DNA of 64,000 nt. Origin: Galeruca laticollis (taxonomy: Eukaryota; Arthropoda; Insecta; Coleoptera; Chrysomelidae). Under the pieces are notes generated by a model. The model saw nothing but the letters and a program-made list of their open reading frames with translations, searched no databases and had not been told where the DNA came from. The position numbers and the translations under genes were made by a program. Shown here piece after piece: positions 1 to 12,800 of the stretch (the stretch's first letter is position 1; every line of letters starts with the position of its first letter). The stretch is from the NCBI GenBank assembly GCA_963921935.1, contig OY998177.1:5669754-5733753 (forward strand), in the 5' to 3' direction.

Positions 1-1802
1 TACTAAAATAATATTCATAACATTTACCATTATGTCAATACTTCATAAAATAATTCAACTCATACTTATATATCAGACTATAAATCTTCACTAGACAATA
101 TGATAAATTGTAAATGTGGCATATACCTCATAAAGATTATCTAAAAAACCTAAAAGAATGAATACATGTATTTAGATTATTATAATATATCATATTTAAC
201 AAGGATTAGAAGCAAAATTATTATTTTGATCTTCATTATTACAATGACACAGAGAACTGTCAACAAGATTTGAACGTCAAAACTATTTTCAAAGCATGGA
301 ATGCGAGCGACAGAACATTTTTGGCATGGAACTATATGTGTTTCTGATGGGTATATTTAGCATTATGACGAGAAACAGCACACAAATATTTTAATTAAAT
401 AGAAATTTCAGGCCAAGTTTATATTGAACTCTAATTGTGAGAGAACTCTGAAATATATGGAAAAGGATTGCTTATGTATTTCACAGTAATTTGATTTTAT
501 ATTTGTTTATATTAGAATGGAAAGGTAATACATATTAAGAGGTTTTTTTTATGAATAGGGATAGTTTTTAGAAAAGTTGAGTTTTAATTATGTAGATTAA
601 ATTATTTTGGAAATGGAAAGAACATTAAATATCCTAAAATAGTTAAAAAAGATATGAAATAAAATAATAAGACCTCGGATATTCAGATAGTTCGAAGAAA
701 ATCTAGTTAGATGATCAATTTTGTCCATGACAACGGGAAGAAAAAACAGTTTGTTGATTTGGAAGCGAGCAGAGGTATGTGGTGTGATATTGTTGAGGGA
801 GGACATATGAGAAGTAAAATTTGAAAATTCAAGAAAATATAAGTATATTCTTCATATAATTGGAAGAAAACTATATAAAGAAGTTAATGAAACAATTTGA
901 GAAGATTTGAAAGATAAATAAAAGAACATAAGACAAGTAATTAAAATAGATAACTAAAATAATGGCTGTATAATAATAAAAGTTACAAGATAGTATCATT
1001 TAAAAAGACATTTAAGGGAAAGAAACCAGATTGTGAAAGAAGAGAAGATAAACAATAGTATAAAGTGTATTAGGAACGAGAAATTAAAGATTTTACCTGG
1101 AGGAGTGGTGTCTAGTTGAAGTCCTGGGGGAGGAAAAAGCAGTAGACACAATAACAGAATCGTAGTGTTATAGCAGACGGGAGAATTTTGTTGACAAGAA
1201 GAAACTATTTTTCTGGGAAGGTTAGTGCGTTATTTTATTGGTTAACCAATTTAAAATTTCATGATTTGGCCATTTAAAACAATATAAATTTGCGCAAAGG
1301 TACCTATTTTTGAGTTATTAGATTGTTTGTTCCACTATTTCGATTTTAAATTTGTTTATATTGATACATGTATTTCTTTTCCAATTTCCAACGTAATTTT
1401 GACAATATATAATTACAGTGCTCGTCATTGTCGTTTCTATACCCTCTATTAAAAATATGAAATACGTATTCCATTAATTTCAAGTGTCAATTAAAAACAG
1501 GAATAGAATTGATAACATAGGCGTCTCAACATAAATGTAGACAAGGTATAATTTTATTTTAAATAATGAACAAAAACAAATAATTCTTTATTAAATTAAA
1601 TAAAACAAAATAATAAATTACATGAAAAAGCTTTAGGCCTGAACTCAAAGAGATTAAGGAGTACTCATGCTCGACTTAATATATTTACCCTGAGCTAAAA
1701 ATAAACCATAATAATTATAAATTATCGCCGCAACAATTAATTTGAGCTAGCCAAACAACATTCATTGAACCTAAAATGAAAGAATTAATTATAAAACAAT
1801 AA
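1..1802. other. AT-rich stretch without recognisable gene
   Basis: I see no reading frame with a recognisable domain, no RNA gene and no paired terminal repeats here. Short open frames are chance AT-rich frames. It may be old intergenic or decayed repeat DNA. Confidence 0.6.
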
Positions 1803-1806
1803 ATAT

Positions 1807-1849
<43 letters not shown>

Positions 1850-1860
1850 TATGTATAATA
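1803..1860. repeat. (TA)n microsatellite
   Basis: An almost pure TA run that directly abuts the left arm of the foldback element starting at 1857. A second TA run (2759-2802) lies beyond the other arm, so the element sits between two TA tracts. Confidence 0.9.
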
Positions 1861-2714
1861 AAACTTAGAAGAGTGGTCTTTGTTAAAAAAAAACCTCAAA
1901 CTCGTGGGGATAGCAGCCAAAAAAACTTTACAGGTTAGAGATAAAGTGAATCAAATAGTACATTACCCAAGCTTTCGAAGAGCATTGTCTTCATTTTCAA
2001 AGGCTATAACTATAACTGACTGTTGACTTATTTCGTCATCCCAATTTTTTACATTTTGCAAAAGACAGGTGGCAGCTGTCAGACAATAGTATGGTTAAAT
2101 TCAAAGGTGTAGTTTTTCAATCTTGACGTGATCCTAGGTGTGGACATTAATCTATTATTGTTTTTCTTTGAAGTTTTCACCAAAGCAACCAAAAAAACAC
2201 AACAGTATTGCTGATAAATTTAGATTTTTATTAAATGTTGTTACTTCAACCTTGTAATTGCCCCCCGTATCTCTACCTCTCGACAGCAGTCGATTTCATG
2301 TTGAAATATATATTCAACAAAATCAGTTCGTTTCTTGTTGTACGTCTTTTGGTTTTAAAAAACAGGAAAAAAATCCTGGCTCTCATTACTATATGTAGGA
2401 GAGAAATTATATTTAGTCGACATTTTAGTCTTTAGTGGATGAAGGTTTTCCTGCAATTTGTGAAATGTGAGTTTAATTTTAAATCAACACTACAAGTAAG
2501 TCGTAATGATTTCAAAAATTATTTTCTTTATTAAGTTAACCGATTTTTTCTTTCTGTTTTATTATAGCCTTTGAAAATGAAGACAATGCTCTTCGAAAGC
2601 TTGAGTAATGTACTATTTGATTCACTTTATCTCTAACCTGTAAAGTTTTTTTGGCTGCTATCCCCACGAGTTTGAGGGTTTTTTTAACAAAGACCACTCT
2701 TTGAAGTTTTATTT
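1857..2714. mobile_element. Foldback element with 152-bp inverted arms between (TA)n runs
   Basis: Positions 1857-2008 and 2563-2714 are inverted repeats of about 152 bp with only a few mismatches. They share the words GAGTGGTCTTTGTTAAAA and ACAATGCTCTTCGAAAGC. The 554-bp interior has no convincing coding region. The inner ends read TTTGAAAATGAAGACAATGC, which resembles the ends of the Penelope-like repeats elsewhere in the window (near 3350, 35800 and 61170), each with TTTGAAAA followed by a short hairpin and often CGAAACGT. I infer a solo, inverted pair of Penelope-like terminal repeats or a derived foldback MITE. The inverted repeats are certain; the family assignment is not. Confidence 0.7.
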
Positions 2715-2756
2715 TTTAACTAGTCAGCCGTGACTAACTGCCAACTTTTGGTTTTT

Positions 2757-2758
<2 letters not shown>

Positions 2759-2802
<44 letters not shown>
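2759..2802. repeat. (TA)n microsatellite
   Basis: A pure TA run between the foldback element ending at 2714 and the next pair of inverted ends starting at 2837. Confidence 0.9.
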
Positions 2803-2805
<3 letters not shown>

Positions 2806-2836
2806 CTATTTGGTAATTTCGTGGGATTTGGTCCTT

Positions 2837-3423
2837 ATTATAAAGTTTCATCAAACTACATAATATGATTCATCTTTATTTTACGTTTACGAAATTATAT
2901 GTATACAAAAAAACAAAAATACCGTAACTCCAAAATTGACACGAACAATTTAAGTAAAATCTATTACAATTTAATAAATTGATGAAATAAATATAAATAA
3001 AATCCACAGCATAGGAAAAGATTGTTTTTTTTTTGATTAAACATTGGTATAATTTCCATACCCCTTACAAATTGATTCATTGTCCGTTCATGTTAAATGC
3101 AACGCAAAATAAAAATAATAATGACTATAGAAAGAAATAAAGTATCAATCATGAAGTCGCTGTTTGTGTACGTGAAGTTAGTGTATAAATTAACTTTAAA
3201 TGTGACGTTCCCACTATGTGGATATAAAAGTTTTTGTTCCTGATAACTGTAAGTAGAATTTTATTTATTTGAATTTTAGCTGTGTGATTAGGAATAATTA
3301 ATGAGCTGTGTGTTGTCAATATGAATTTATATTGTATTGTTTTTTGAAAAAGGCTAAAAAATCAGCCGAAACGTAAAATAAAGTATATTAGATTAATCAT
3401 ATTATGTAGTTTGAACCTTATGT
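2837..3423. mobile_element. Element with Penelope-like inverted ends
   Basis: Positions 2837-2888 and 3371-3423 are imperfect inverted repeats sharing AAACTACATAATATGAT and TTTATTTTACGTTT. Just inside the right end, 3340-3380 reads TTTGAAAAAGGCT, then a short spacer, then AGCCGAAACGTAAA. The same arrangement ends the coding Penelope-like element near 61170-61210. The interior of about 480 bp has no recognisable coding sequence. I infer a non-autonomous Penelope-related copy lying next to the (TA)n run at 2759-2802. Confidence 0.55.
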
Positions 3424-3679
3424 AACATTTTTCAGTTCTTGAGTACATGACATTCTTCCATTTGCAATGCAAAATTCAAATCAGACTCTTTCATCGATGT
3501 TTTTATTCATTGAAGCAACCACAAAACACACCTAACGTGTGATGACAAAACGGGACTGTGCAAGCAAAACGATTGACAATGTATTCACACTCCTAGTGGT
3601 TATATAGGACTGTTGTGTCAGCTTAAGGACAAAAATAATTGCAACAACCTGTGTGAGCGAGATGATATACATATACCCT

Positions 3680-3680
<1 letters not shown>

Positions 3681-3731
<51 letters not shown>
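3681..3731. repeat. (GA)n microsatellite
   Basis: A GA-rich simple repeat with a few AAA interruptions. Confidence 0.9.
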
Positions 3732-4559
3732 ATTCGATGATTTTGTTGAGATGGGGTTTGTGAATGTTTTAATTTTGGTTCTTTTTGTGTTGAAATATGG
3801 TCTTGATATAGGATATATTTCCTCTGCAGGGCTGGTTGGGGGTGTGTTTGTGGGTGGTTTGTGTGCGCGTATTAACTTGGCTTGAATTTATGGTAAGACT
3901 GAAAATTCAGTTTTGGAAAAGTGTATGAAAAGTTGAGAAAATTTAAAGTTTTGTTTAGTTTTGTAGGTGAATGAATGTGGCTAGAAAACAACCGGAGAGG
4001 GAGGCAGGAACAATCAGCGGCGAAATTGGGTGATTTATGTGAGAACGTGGTTTTAGAAGTGTGTGGGATGGGGAATTTAGAAGTGTCTAGTAAAGGTCGA
4101 ATATGAATAAGACGAACCGCGTTGCGGATAGTTAAGAGAAGATGAGGTGGGTGATTGAAATTGTTGGAAATTAGAAAATGTTTTTGGGATTGGGTGTCTC
4201 CGATGTCATGAGAGTTAATAAGAAGAGTGGGGAATAATTTTAGGATTTTTTAGTTTTATTTCGAATTTATTTGAATAGGAGACATTGAAAGACGTGTGGA
4301 AGATGTCGGGTGGTGGCGACTGGCTTTTTCGAATTCGAAGTGAGGAATTTAGGTAGTTAGGTGTATAATATCTGTGGTGAGGTGGTTTGAATGTTAAAAT
4401 ATGAAATTTTGTAAATTCTTGGTAAAATGTTGAAATATGAAATTTTATAAGTTACTTGTAGAAATATAAATTTTTGAGTGACTAGTTAAAATGTTAATTG
4501 AGTGGATGGCTGGCATAATATAATAATCAACTTGAAACCAAAAAACTCGTCGTACGTCG
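3732..4559. other. GT-rich stretch without recognisable gene
   Basis: Purine- and GT-rich on the plus strand. It lies downstream of the minus-strand ORF1 relic at 4560-6075 and could be coding sequence of the same retroelement decayed beyond recognition. I could not match any retroelement motif here. Confidence 0.4.
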
Positions 4560-6075
4560 GCCCATTTGGCTAGCGAATAAATTCACTATGCTACAGGAAA
4601 AACAAGAAAAACTTGCAGCACCGACGGGGTGGATGGGACTCGCGAATCAAGTTGAATCGCTTTCGCTCCTGATGGGAAAGAAAGCAAAGTGAGCACGCCT
4701 GCCTATATTTGTTATAGAACAGTTGTGTCGATATATGGAAGGAATTACGTGACGAAGTGTGTTGGCTATGATATCTCTTGGGGATGGCGTTCATGAGAGT
4801 GACTGTGATGACTTCGATTAGGATTTTGGTGTCGGTAGAGAGATCGAAGGGAACTGGTGGTGAGACAGGGGTGGTCTCTTGTGGGGTTTTGGGTATCATA
4901 AGCCTGTGAGGGCAGCGAGGGTGGAAGGCGGGGTGAGGACCACCGAATTTTGTGCATGTGGGACTTGGGGCAATTTTCTGGTCGGTGGCCTATTTGGCAA
5001 GAAGGGCTTATCTGCTTAGACCGACAAGATTTGGAGGAATGTCCGGTTTGGGTGCATCGACTGCAACATTTAGGGGCAGGGGGTAGCGGATTGGCGTTGG
5101 ATGGCTCGCACCGATGTGGGAGACCATGAAATGAGAGGCCGGAGGAGAGGGTCTAGTGGTAGTGGGTTTCGGAGGGGGTAACGTTGCGAAACATCGATGT
5201 GGGCTTGTTGGTGGCATTGGCGACGATTCACCAAGTTTTGAGGAATGGAATATGTTGGTCGTCAAGAATTTCTTCGAATTCTTCGAGGCAAATTGTAGTG
5301 TCTACATTCCTGCAAACGAGATAAAAGGTGGGTATGAAAGTTTTGTTGGCTTGGCGGGGTGGACGTTCGGTGGAGTTGAGGACGTTGATGGTGATGTTAG
5401 AATCACCAGTTGAGTTGTGGATTCGTCTCAGAAGTGTTGATATTGACATGGGAGAGAAGGTTTTCAGAAGCGCGGTTCTGTTGAAGATGACTTTAAGATA
5501 GAGAATTTGTCCGTTGAGGATCTCGAGAGTGTTTAAGAGGGTGAAAAGGGCTTTTTGTGTGGAATATTGAGACGGAAGGTTTCTGAGGTATAGGGTTTGA
5601 ATGGTGTTGTGTGCGGGGGTTGCTGTAGGGTGATTGATTTGGTCGGGTGTTGTAGGTCGGCTCTTGGTTTTACCGACGAGGGTGCAACGGGGAGTTGTCG
5701 AGTGACTGAAGCTGTGGGGGATTGGGATCTTACGGAGGAAGCGTAAGACCTGGTGGGAGATGAGAAGGGTTTGTTTTGGTGTTCGTGTGTTTGTTTTGAA
5801 GATTGAGGTGATGGTGGTGAGTGAGAGTGGGTTAAATTAGATGCAGTGTGTGAAGAGTATGTGTTATGTATGGGTAAGAGAATAGGAAATTCCTTCTCGT
5901 AGCGGGCAAGATTTTGTTGGAAGATGGGAATCGTGAGGAGTTTCAGGTTGTCTTCGTACTCGTGCGGATTGAATTGGGGGTGGTTAGGGTTAATTGAATC
6001 AAAGAAGTTTATTTCGTATTGTGTGAGAGGGGTAGGTTTGGTAGATTTTCTGCGGCGTGAGTGATTTGAGGACAT
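4560..6075 (-). pseudogene. Decayed non-LTR retrotransposon ORF1 (Gag-like) with CCHC knuckles
   Basis: Several overlapping minus-strand frames form one broken protein. The 5' part (6075 to 5533, 180 residues) is rich in S, P, T, H and Q, as in the N-terminal part of insect retroposon Gag-like ORF1 proteins. The frame then shifts at least twice. Near 5010-5090 the minus strand encodes CSRCTQTGHSSKSC, a perfect C-x2-C-x4-H-x4-C zinc knuckle, followed by a second, partial knuckle. Such knuckles mark the nucleic-acid-binding end of Jockey/I/R1-type ORF1 proteins. The tail to 4560 is again S/P/H-rich. No linked endonuclease or RT follows, so this is an orphaned fragment. Confidence 0.6.
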
Positions 6076-9000
6076 TGTTGGTAGAGGTGTAGTTTAGGAT
6101 GTAGGAGCGAAAGCTAACACCGACAGCGGACTCACTGCCGGAGGGCGTTGCCTCCCTAGTTAAAGGTTTCCTGACTTATTAGCCTTCAGGGGTTTTTTAT
6201 ATTTACCTGGATGCTAAATGTCCTTCCCTCTTCGGTTGGTGTGGCATGCTTTTATTTTGAATCTGGATGCTAAGTGTCTTTCTTTCTTCAGGTTAGTGTG
6301 GTTTGCTTATTGGATCTGAAATAAAACAAGATTAATGTGAAGTTTTCATTTTCATAAATAGTATTTGTTTCTAGAGAAACAATTGGGTTTACACTTCCAA
6401 GTGTATTTGGATGGAGGCGTCCACAGTGCCGGCTAAGTCGCGGTGAATCGGTTTGAATCAGTGACCTATTCGTGCTCTATCACCTTCCTCAAGCGATGGA
6501 CTGGCGCTACTTGGACATATACCCGACAACTAACTGTCTGTATATATCAGCCCAAAAACCTCTTGACCGAGTTAAAATAGGTTACGCAAGTACACTCCTT
6601 ACAAAAGATGCGATGTATAAGGTGACACTAGAACTGTATCTACTTATAATCTTTTTAAAATTATGATAAGCTATGGCTACATATTCACACTTTATTCCTT
6701 ATTAATTTGAAACTTTCAAATAATTGATGTACTTGCCTTTAGCTCTGTTTAAATAATGTTAGTGTTTGATTCCGTTGTTCGCAGTTTCATTTTAATGCAT
6801 TTTGTTTTTAAACCGGTCTTATTGTAGTACATATAAAAAACGTTTTATTTTCTTTGTAGCTCTGACAATTCAAGAGAAACAGATATGGTGTTTTCTTTGT
6901 AGTGCGTTTCAATAGCATAATTGGGATCGGACTTTTATTTTTAATGTATTTTGATAAATTATATAGAAAAATAATAAACCTAGCATCACATTCGTAATAT
7001 CGAGATTGTTTTGAAGCCGATTAAATTCTCTAATATATGCTAGTTTGGCACCGCTATGTAAACGGAGTCATAAAATCAATTATTTTTCAAAAGGTTATTG
7101 ACTTAGAAATAGATGTGTGCTAGAATTGGTATAGAGTTACATACAGTAAAGGGTGTATTGAATAGAATATACTTAATTGAATTTAGGAAAAATAATTAAT
7201 AAAAATTTTTTTTGGAATTTAGTTGATTCAATGAATATCTGAAAAAAAATGAGGGTATAGAGAGATAATTAAACCTTCGAAAGAGTTTAATTCGATTTTG
7301 AAATAATAACAATAGATAAGAAATAATTAAATTATCAAATAAGTAGGAATTTTTATAAACCACGTTAAATTATATAGGAATAATTGCGTATAATGTTTCA
7401 TATTAACTAATAAAACACTTTATATTAGAACACAACTGCGTCTCGATAATACCGTTGACAGAATTTCAATAAATTTTGATACAATTAATGATAAATTGCT
7501 TAGCACGCACTTTTGTTCACAATGCCACAATTATAGAATATTCACTACTCATTCCTAAACAAAATAGCTTTAGTAAATATGGACCTACTCGTATATTTCT
7601 TATACTATACATAGACATACATTTTGACAGAGTAGTTAAATGTATCCCTCACAAAATTGTAAACTCTCGGTGACTAAACTGCGAATGTCAGAGCAACTTT
7701 GGTTTTTACTGGATCCTTTCATCATTCTCCCACAGATATCTATAGCAGGTCCTGAAGCTGATGCGCGAAAAAGAAAACTATAAAATACTTTGTGAAATAA
7801 ACTATAGATAATTACTATATTGTCTACATATAAACTCCAAACGAAATTCACTCACACTTATTCGTTTCTAATAATAAAATTCTTTGAACATTGCACAAAC
7901 TTTTCATTATCTCTCATTGTCTTGTTGATAAAGTTAATTCAGAAACCTCCTTCATATTAAAAGAAATCCTTACTAGTATGGTTGATTCTGATCAATCAGA
8001 GATAAAAGCCTTTTCCTTAAAATACTCCATCAAAGATTTCAATGTTAACAATTTTACTTTTGAGTCTTCAGACGGACTTCTGCAACGAACGAATTTTATT
8101 TTTATCTCTTCCAACCTTGGCCTTGATTATCTTCAATTTTCCTTTTTGTGAGTTTGGAAAAACCCCACTTTCTAAAGCAGAATAATACAAATAAAAAAAA
8201 ATGCATCCATCAATTTCTCATATGAAGTGCTAGTTTATGAACAATAATCACCTTTTAATACCTTATTTGATATTTAATTATTTTGTGGTCCTTCATGAAG
8301 GATCTGTAATATTTTGAGGGTACGAAGAATTTCTTTCTACTTCAGTTTCCAACGCAGACTGATGAAGAAGAATCCTTTTGTACCATCTGCACTGCATTCT
8401 TTTCTGATTCGCTGGAAGATTAATTTTCAAATTGAATTACCTATTTTAAATGAGCACGTAATTAAAAATATCGGAGGGTTTACGTCGTGCGTGCTCAATT
8501 ATTAATATACATTGTTCATGCTACATCTGTTGAATGTAAATATTACCAAACAATACATTAGATATTCGAAGAGTTACAAGTCCATGGTCGATCTTGCGCA
8601 ATACCTACATCCACAACCAGTCTAGAATTTTCAATTATTAATTGCGATATTTTTGTCACGCATTTTTAATTATTGATTTTGAATGTGATCCCCGCTCAGA
8701 CTCGTGTGGAGTTTATTACCCAAATGAGTTTATTGAAGAATTAAGAAATAACTACATAGTTAAAATAATCTTTATTTAAAAGTGTCAAGGCGTGCAGTCT
8801 GTTTTCGTTGTGTAATGTTAATTGCTTGAAAATATTACAAATCGTAACAGATATAATAAATATTCGAAATATTTACATACTTTCCAAAATTTACATTGAA
8901 TGGTAATGAATTATTAGCCAGACATTAACCAACAAGAATTTTAATTATAATTTGTAAAGATGGCAAGTAAACAACTGAATTTCGAATTTATTATTCATAT

Positions 9001-9200
9001 GAGAATACGACTCTCAACTGTCATTCTTGCTTTTAAAAGTGTAACGGTTTTTTTTCTTAAAACCAGGTGAAAATGAAGGGAACTTATTATTATTCTTTTG
9101 GAGTTTCTCATTAGTTTTACCTTATGGTATTATTATCTAACATGAAAGTAATCGAGTAGGATGAACTTTTGTTGTCGGATGATTTGTTATTCATAAACTA
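6076..9200. other. AT-rich stretch without recognisable gene
   Basis: About 3 kb without a supported gene. Short frames such as those near 6472, 7476, 7891 and 8314 have no recognisable domain and normal AT-rich composition. 6100-6350 repeats the phrase 'TGGATGCTAA(A/G)TGTC' twice, about 60 bp apart, suggesting an old degenerate duplication. Confidence 0.55.
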
Positions 9201-9214
9201 CTTTGCCCGTTGCC

Positions 9215-10410
9215 TTTACAGAACCATCAGCACAATGTACGCTGTTTTCAGCAAAATAGCTTTTTGCAGACTCTGCAGACTCAAGAGGTGGCGTTTTCCT
9301 GGGATGTCCTTCATGACTGCACACGTGCTATGAGATATGAGTCCAGCTACTCTTATAACTAACGGGATGATCTTGGACTTCAGATTCCACGTTCTATCAA
9401 TCTCTATTTTTAGGTCTTTGTATTTGAGTCGCTTTTCTTCCCCTTTCTGATTTATTTCCCTCTTTTAAGCGGTCTGTTTGAATTTGTGTATTCCACAATA
9501 GAGTCATCCAGTCTGTTTTCAGTACAGGACCTGGCGGCTTGTATTCATACCATTAATCTGAATCTTTGATTTCGTACTGTTGGCAGATGTTCTAGTGTAG
9601 GTTGGCATCAACTGCATTGTGGCGTTCCAAATATTCTTTCTGCGCCAGAATCGAGCAACGCGACATAACATTGTGAATTATTTATCTCCTCTTCCGTTCG
9701 ACATAGTCTAAAAATGGGGTCTGTGCCCATTTTGAGGATTTTGTCTCTTGAATAATTGGTTACTATCGATTCTTCTTGACATGCAGTGATAAGTGATTCA
9801 GTTTCCGCTTCAAATTCTCCAAACTTCAGCCGCTCCCATAATTTCTCTTCTTTGATGGTTTCTTTTTCTGCTTCTCCGAGTATTTGACCGTGCATCTTTT
9901 TTCTCCCCATCTCTTCCTTGTTTATACTTAATTTTTATCTTAATTTTCTTTACTTGTATCGTTTCAGAGAAAGTACGTGTTCTGGGATTTGTGTTTGCAA
10001 ATGTTCTTCTTCCTACATTATTTATTATATTTCGCCATCCCCAGATATTTGTCCTGTTGCTTAAGTTCGAAGTATTTAACGAGTCCTTGATTCGCAATAT
10101 CGTGGCAGGTTTCTAGATTCGTTAGTCCTCTAACTCCATCATATCTAGAGACATGCATTCTATCTACATCGGACCATGGATGCAGCACATCATGCATAGT
10201 TAGCAATTTTCTAGTTTTTCCATCCAAAGCGGTGATCTCTGCTTGAGTCCATTTTATGACCCCAAAGCTGTAGGTACTTCAGCACCGGAACTGCTAGAGT
10301 TGTGATGCCCGATAATTTTTTCTTGGCGCTGACCTCTTGTTCTTCTGATGTATTCACGGGAATTTTTTTTATTCGCTTGTGACTATACCATATAATTCTA
10401 ATCATCCGAT
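9215..10410 (-). pseudogene. C-terminal relic of a non-LTR retrotransposon polyprotein
   Basis: Read on the minus strand from 10405 down. The fragments contain a region starting TLAVPVLKY, then DGKTRKLLTMHDVLHP with DVDRMHVSRYDGVRGLTN, then QGLVKYFELKQQDKYLG, and finally (after frameshifts and stops) EEKRLKYKDLKIEIDRTWN and SKIIPLVI near 9480-9350. This order (an ALDGKTRKLLTMH-like segment, an acidic/basic segment, then a 'KYKDLKIEI..WN' end) is the region after the RT domain of a non-LTR element group often annotated in invertebrate genomes. I infer this from remembered family patterns and do not assign a clade. At least three frameshifts or stops make it non-functional. The RT catalytic domain is absent. 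Confidence 0.55.
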
Positions 10411-10479
10411 GTCACATACATTAGCAGCATATATTTCGGTTATACATCACATATAATAAATAAATTACTTAAGAAAAAT

Positions 10480-11000
10480 GAGAAAAAAGTGGCATTAAAA
10501 GTAATCTTTCCTGAACAAACTAAAGAAATAAAAAATGACAAAACCATCACATATGTGGGTGATATTTCTAATAATATTTCAAATATAGTATATTTAGCAA
10601 ATTATTTCATTTAAAACAGAAACAGAAATGTGGGTCCAAATTGTTAAATTTAAAAACAAAAATTTCCCTATTAACAAAGTCTGGTATATACAAACTTAAA
10701 TGTCCAGAATGTAATGCTGTCTATTTGAGTCAAACTCTTGGAAATTTTGAAATTAGACACAGTGAATACTTACGAGTATACGGATTAAAACAATCAGAGA
10801 AATCCTACTTCGCAAAACATCTACTTGACACCAAACATTCATTAACACAGAACTAGATGTACTACATATTTGTGTTTAGAAACAGGAACTAAAATTTCCT
10901 TGAAGAATTAGAAACTAGAAGCCATTTAAGATGCCCACAATATGAAGTCGTTAATGAACAGATAATTCTAGGGAGTTCGCCACTTTTAAACTGTCTTCTT
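10480..11000 (+). pseudogene. GIY-YIG-type endonuclease relic of a retroelement, probably Penelope-like
   Basis: The plus strand at 10641-10856 encodes GIYKLKCPECNAVYLSQT, then a region with EIRHSEYLR and YFAKHLLDTKHS. This is the pattern of the CxxC zinc motif and GIY-YIG core of Penelope-like elements, where the expected core is VYIGQT; here I-G has become L-S. The C-terminal glutamate region is readable in another frame near 10890-10910. There is no linked RT. The intact version of this domain is at 60448-60960. Confidence is moderate because the core motif is damaged. Confidence 0.6.
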
Positions 11001-11268
11001 AATTAATAATTGTAAAGATTAGCAGATATAGTTTCCTGGTTGAAATGAAACAATGGATAAGAAAGGATGGAGAAGGATGGTTCAACAAGCAATGAGATTA
11101 TTATAACAGACTAGAGCAGTGGTTCCTAACTTTTTGTGGCCAATCGTCCCTTTTTGGAGGTTTGCGAACACATATCGCTCCCTTTTCATTGTACGCCTAA
11201 TTTCAATTTGAAGTAAAGTGTTAATAATAATGCTGTTTTATTATTTTAAACAATTTTTTATCAACAGT

Positions 11269-11480
11269 AAAAACACAAGAGCTTTTTTTTATCGGATAAA
11301 TTTCTCTTTGCAACGAAACAGTTTTGCCAATCACTAATTTTACGAGATTTTACATTAGATAAAATCACTCCACCTTCGGTGCCGCGATTTTATCATGTCA
11401 GTTTTTCGAGCAAATTTAGTGATTGGCAAAACTTTGAGTTAAAGAGAAATTTATCGGATAAAAGAAAAGCTCGAGTGTTT
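11269..11480. repeat. Foldback (MITE-like) repeat
   Basis: The two ends are inverted copies sharing GGATAAATTTCTCTTT and GTTTTGCCAATCACTAA. The centre contains a second small hairpin around GATAAAATC/GATTTTATC. It lies inside the hAT relic, so it inserted there or belongs to it. Confidence 0.75.
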
Positions 11481-11500
11481 TTTGGCAAGATAAATTAACG

Positions 11501-11608
11501 ACAGAATATATGGATGAACAACAACAATAAGTATCTTTATTAATACAATAAACTACAGAATATATGGATGAACAACAACAATAATTATCTTTATTAATAC
11601 AACAAAGT
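11501..11608. repeat. Tandem duplication, 54-bp unit, 2 copies
   Basis: ACAGAATATATGGATGAACA starts at 11501 and again at 11555, and the copies are nearly identical over 54 bp. Confidence 0.9.
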
Positions 11609-12119
11609 TAAATAATTACCACACCGATTCAAAATAAAAGCACTATAAGTTTAAAATTCAAAAATCTGACAGACTAATTGACAGTTTTTGCAGTTTTGCC
11701 AACACTTAGTTGCTGTGAAATTATAAGTAACCAAACTTGCGACTCATTGTCATTGTGTGAAAGTGACGTCCGCTTACTAGATATTGAGGAAGAGAAGTTT
11801 TTAGCCGATAAAAAAGGATGCACCTTCTTTATCGATGTCAAAGTGACAATAACATTTCCAGGTATATGACATTTTAACATTGGAGTTAATTTATCGTATA
11901 TAAAAACTTCCAAATCATTTGAATCCAGTCACTGTTAAATAAAATAAAAAAAAATTAGAATGTACATTTTCTGCAGATTTTTTTTAAGTGAATTAATTAA
12001 GATCATTGATCCTTTGAGACAAATGTCTAGCTTTTTTCTAAGTTTTCTTAGGAGCTGGCCAACAGAACTATATCCTTCTTCAACTAAATATGTTGACTGC
12101 AACAAGATGAGAAGTGGTT

Positions 12120-12800
12120 CAGCTCTTCCCCATATTTGTAGTTAATTATCCGTAAGCTTCACCCAAGCTAAAATGTAACCGCTTTGCTTGGAAATCATTT
12201 TCGCCTCACAGTCATACTTCAGATCAGGAAACTCTGTCTGCAAAGAGTTATCAAGCTTGTCCACGGCTTGAAACGAAAATTCATCTAGAATACATTCCGG
12301 AATTTGTAACTTGGTCATATCTTGAAATATTAATTCCATGTCAGTTTTTAACTGGTCAAGGTGATCAGGAAAAGTTAGGATTTTGTCTTCAGCGAGTTCA
12401 GGAGTATCGTTAGGTATCTGACACTGAAAACTTTTTATGGGTCGAAAACTAAATCAGATCTTCACGACCAATATTTACCTTGTGAATATCGAACTTGGCG
12501 ATAAATTATGAAATAATTCCTTTGGCTTTGATAAGGATCGCAGTGTTTCCTTGAAGCCTTGTATTTACTTAGTTAATTTTTTCACAAATATCTGTAAGGT
12601 AAGCAGCTTCCAACTTGCGTTGCTTCAAATTCTCACTTAAAACAGGATCAGACGTGTAGAGAAACTCAGCAACGTTCGAATTTCTCATCATTTGCATGGC
12701 AAAGTTGTAGGAACAGACGATCATTGAGGGAATTAGCTTTGGTCTTGTTGACACCAGTAATAACCAGTTGTAGGGTTTCACGCAGAACACAACTCAATTT
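12120..12800 (-). pseudogene. hAT/ZBED-like transposase fragments
   Basis: Minus-strand pieces around 12569-12650 contain KLEAAYLTDICEKIN, matching the 'LAYLADIFEKLN' block in the C-terminal half of ZBED5/SCAND3-like hAT transposases (remembered family pattern). The next pieces (12339-12142) continue with PDLKYDCEAKMISKQSGYIL, like the end of those proteins. Several stops and frameshifts separate them and the N-terminal DDE part is missing. Its position inside hAT termini with an 8-bp duplication supports the call. Confidence 0.55.

Noticed and set aside
6472..8505. Short plus-strand frames near 6472, 7476, 7891 and 8314
   Set aside because: No recognisable domain and no supporting context; consistent with chance frames in AT-rich DNA.
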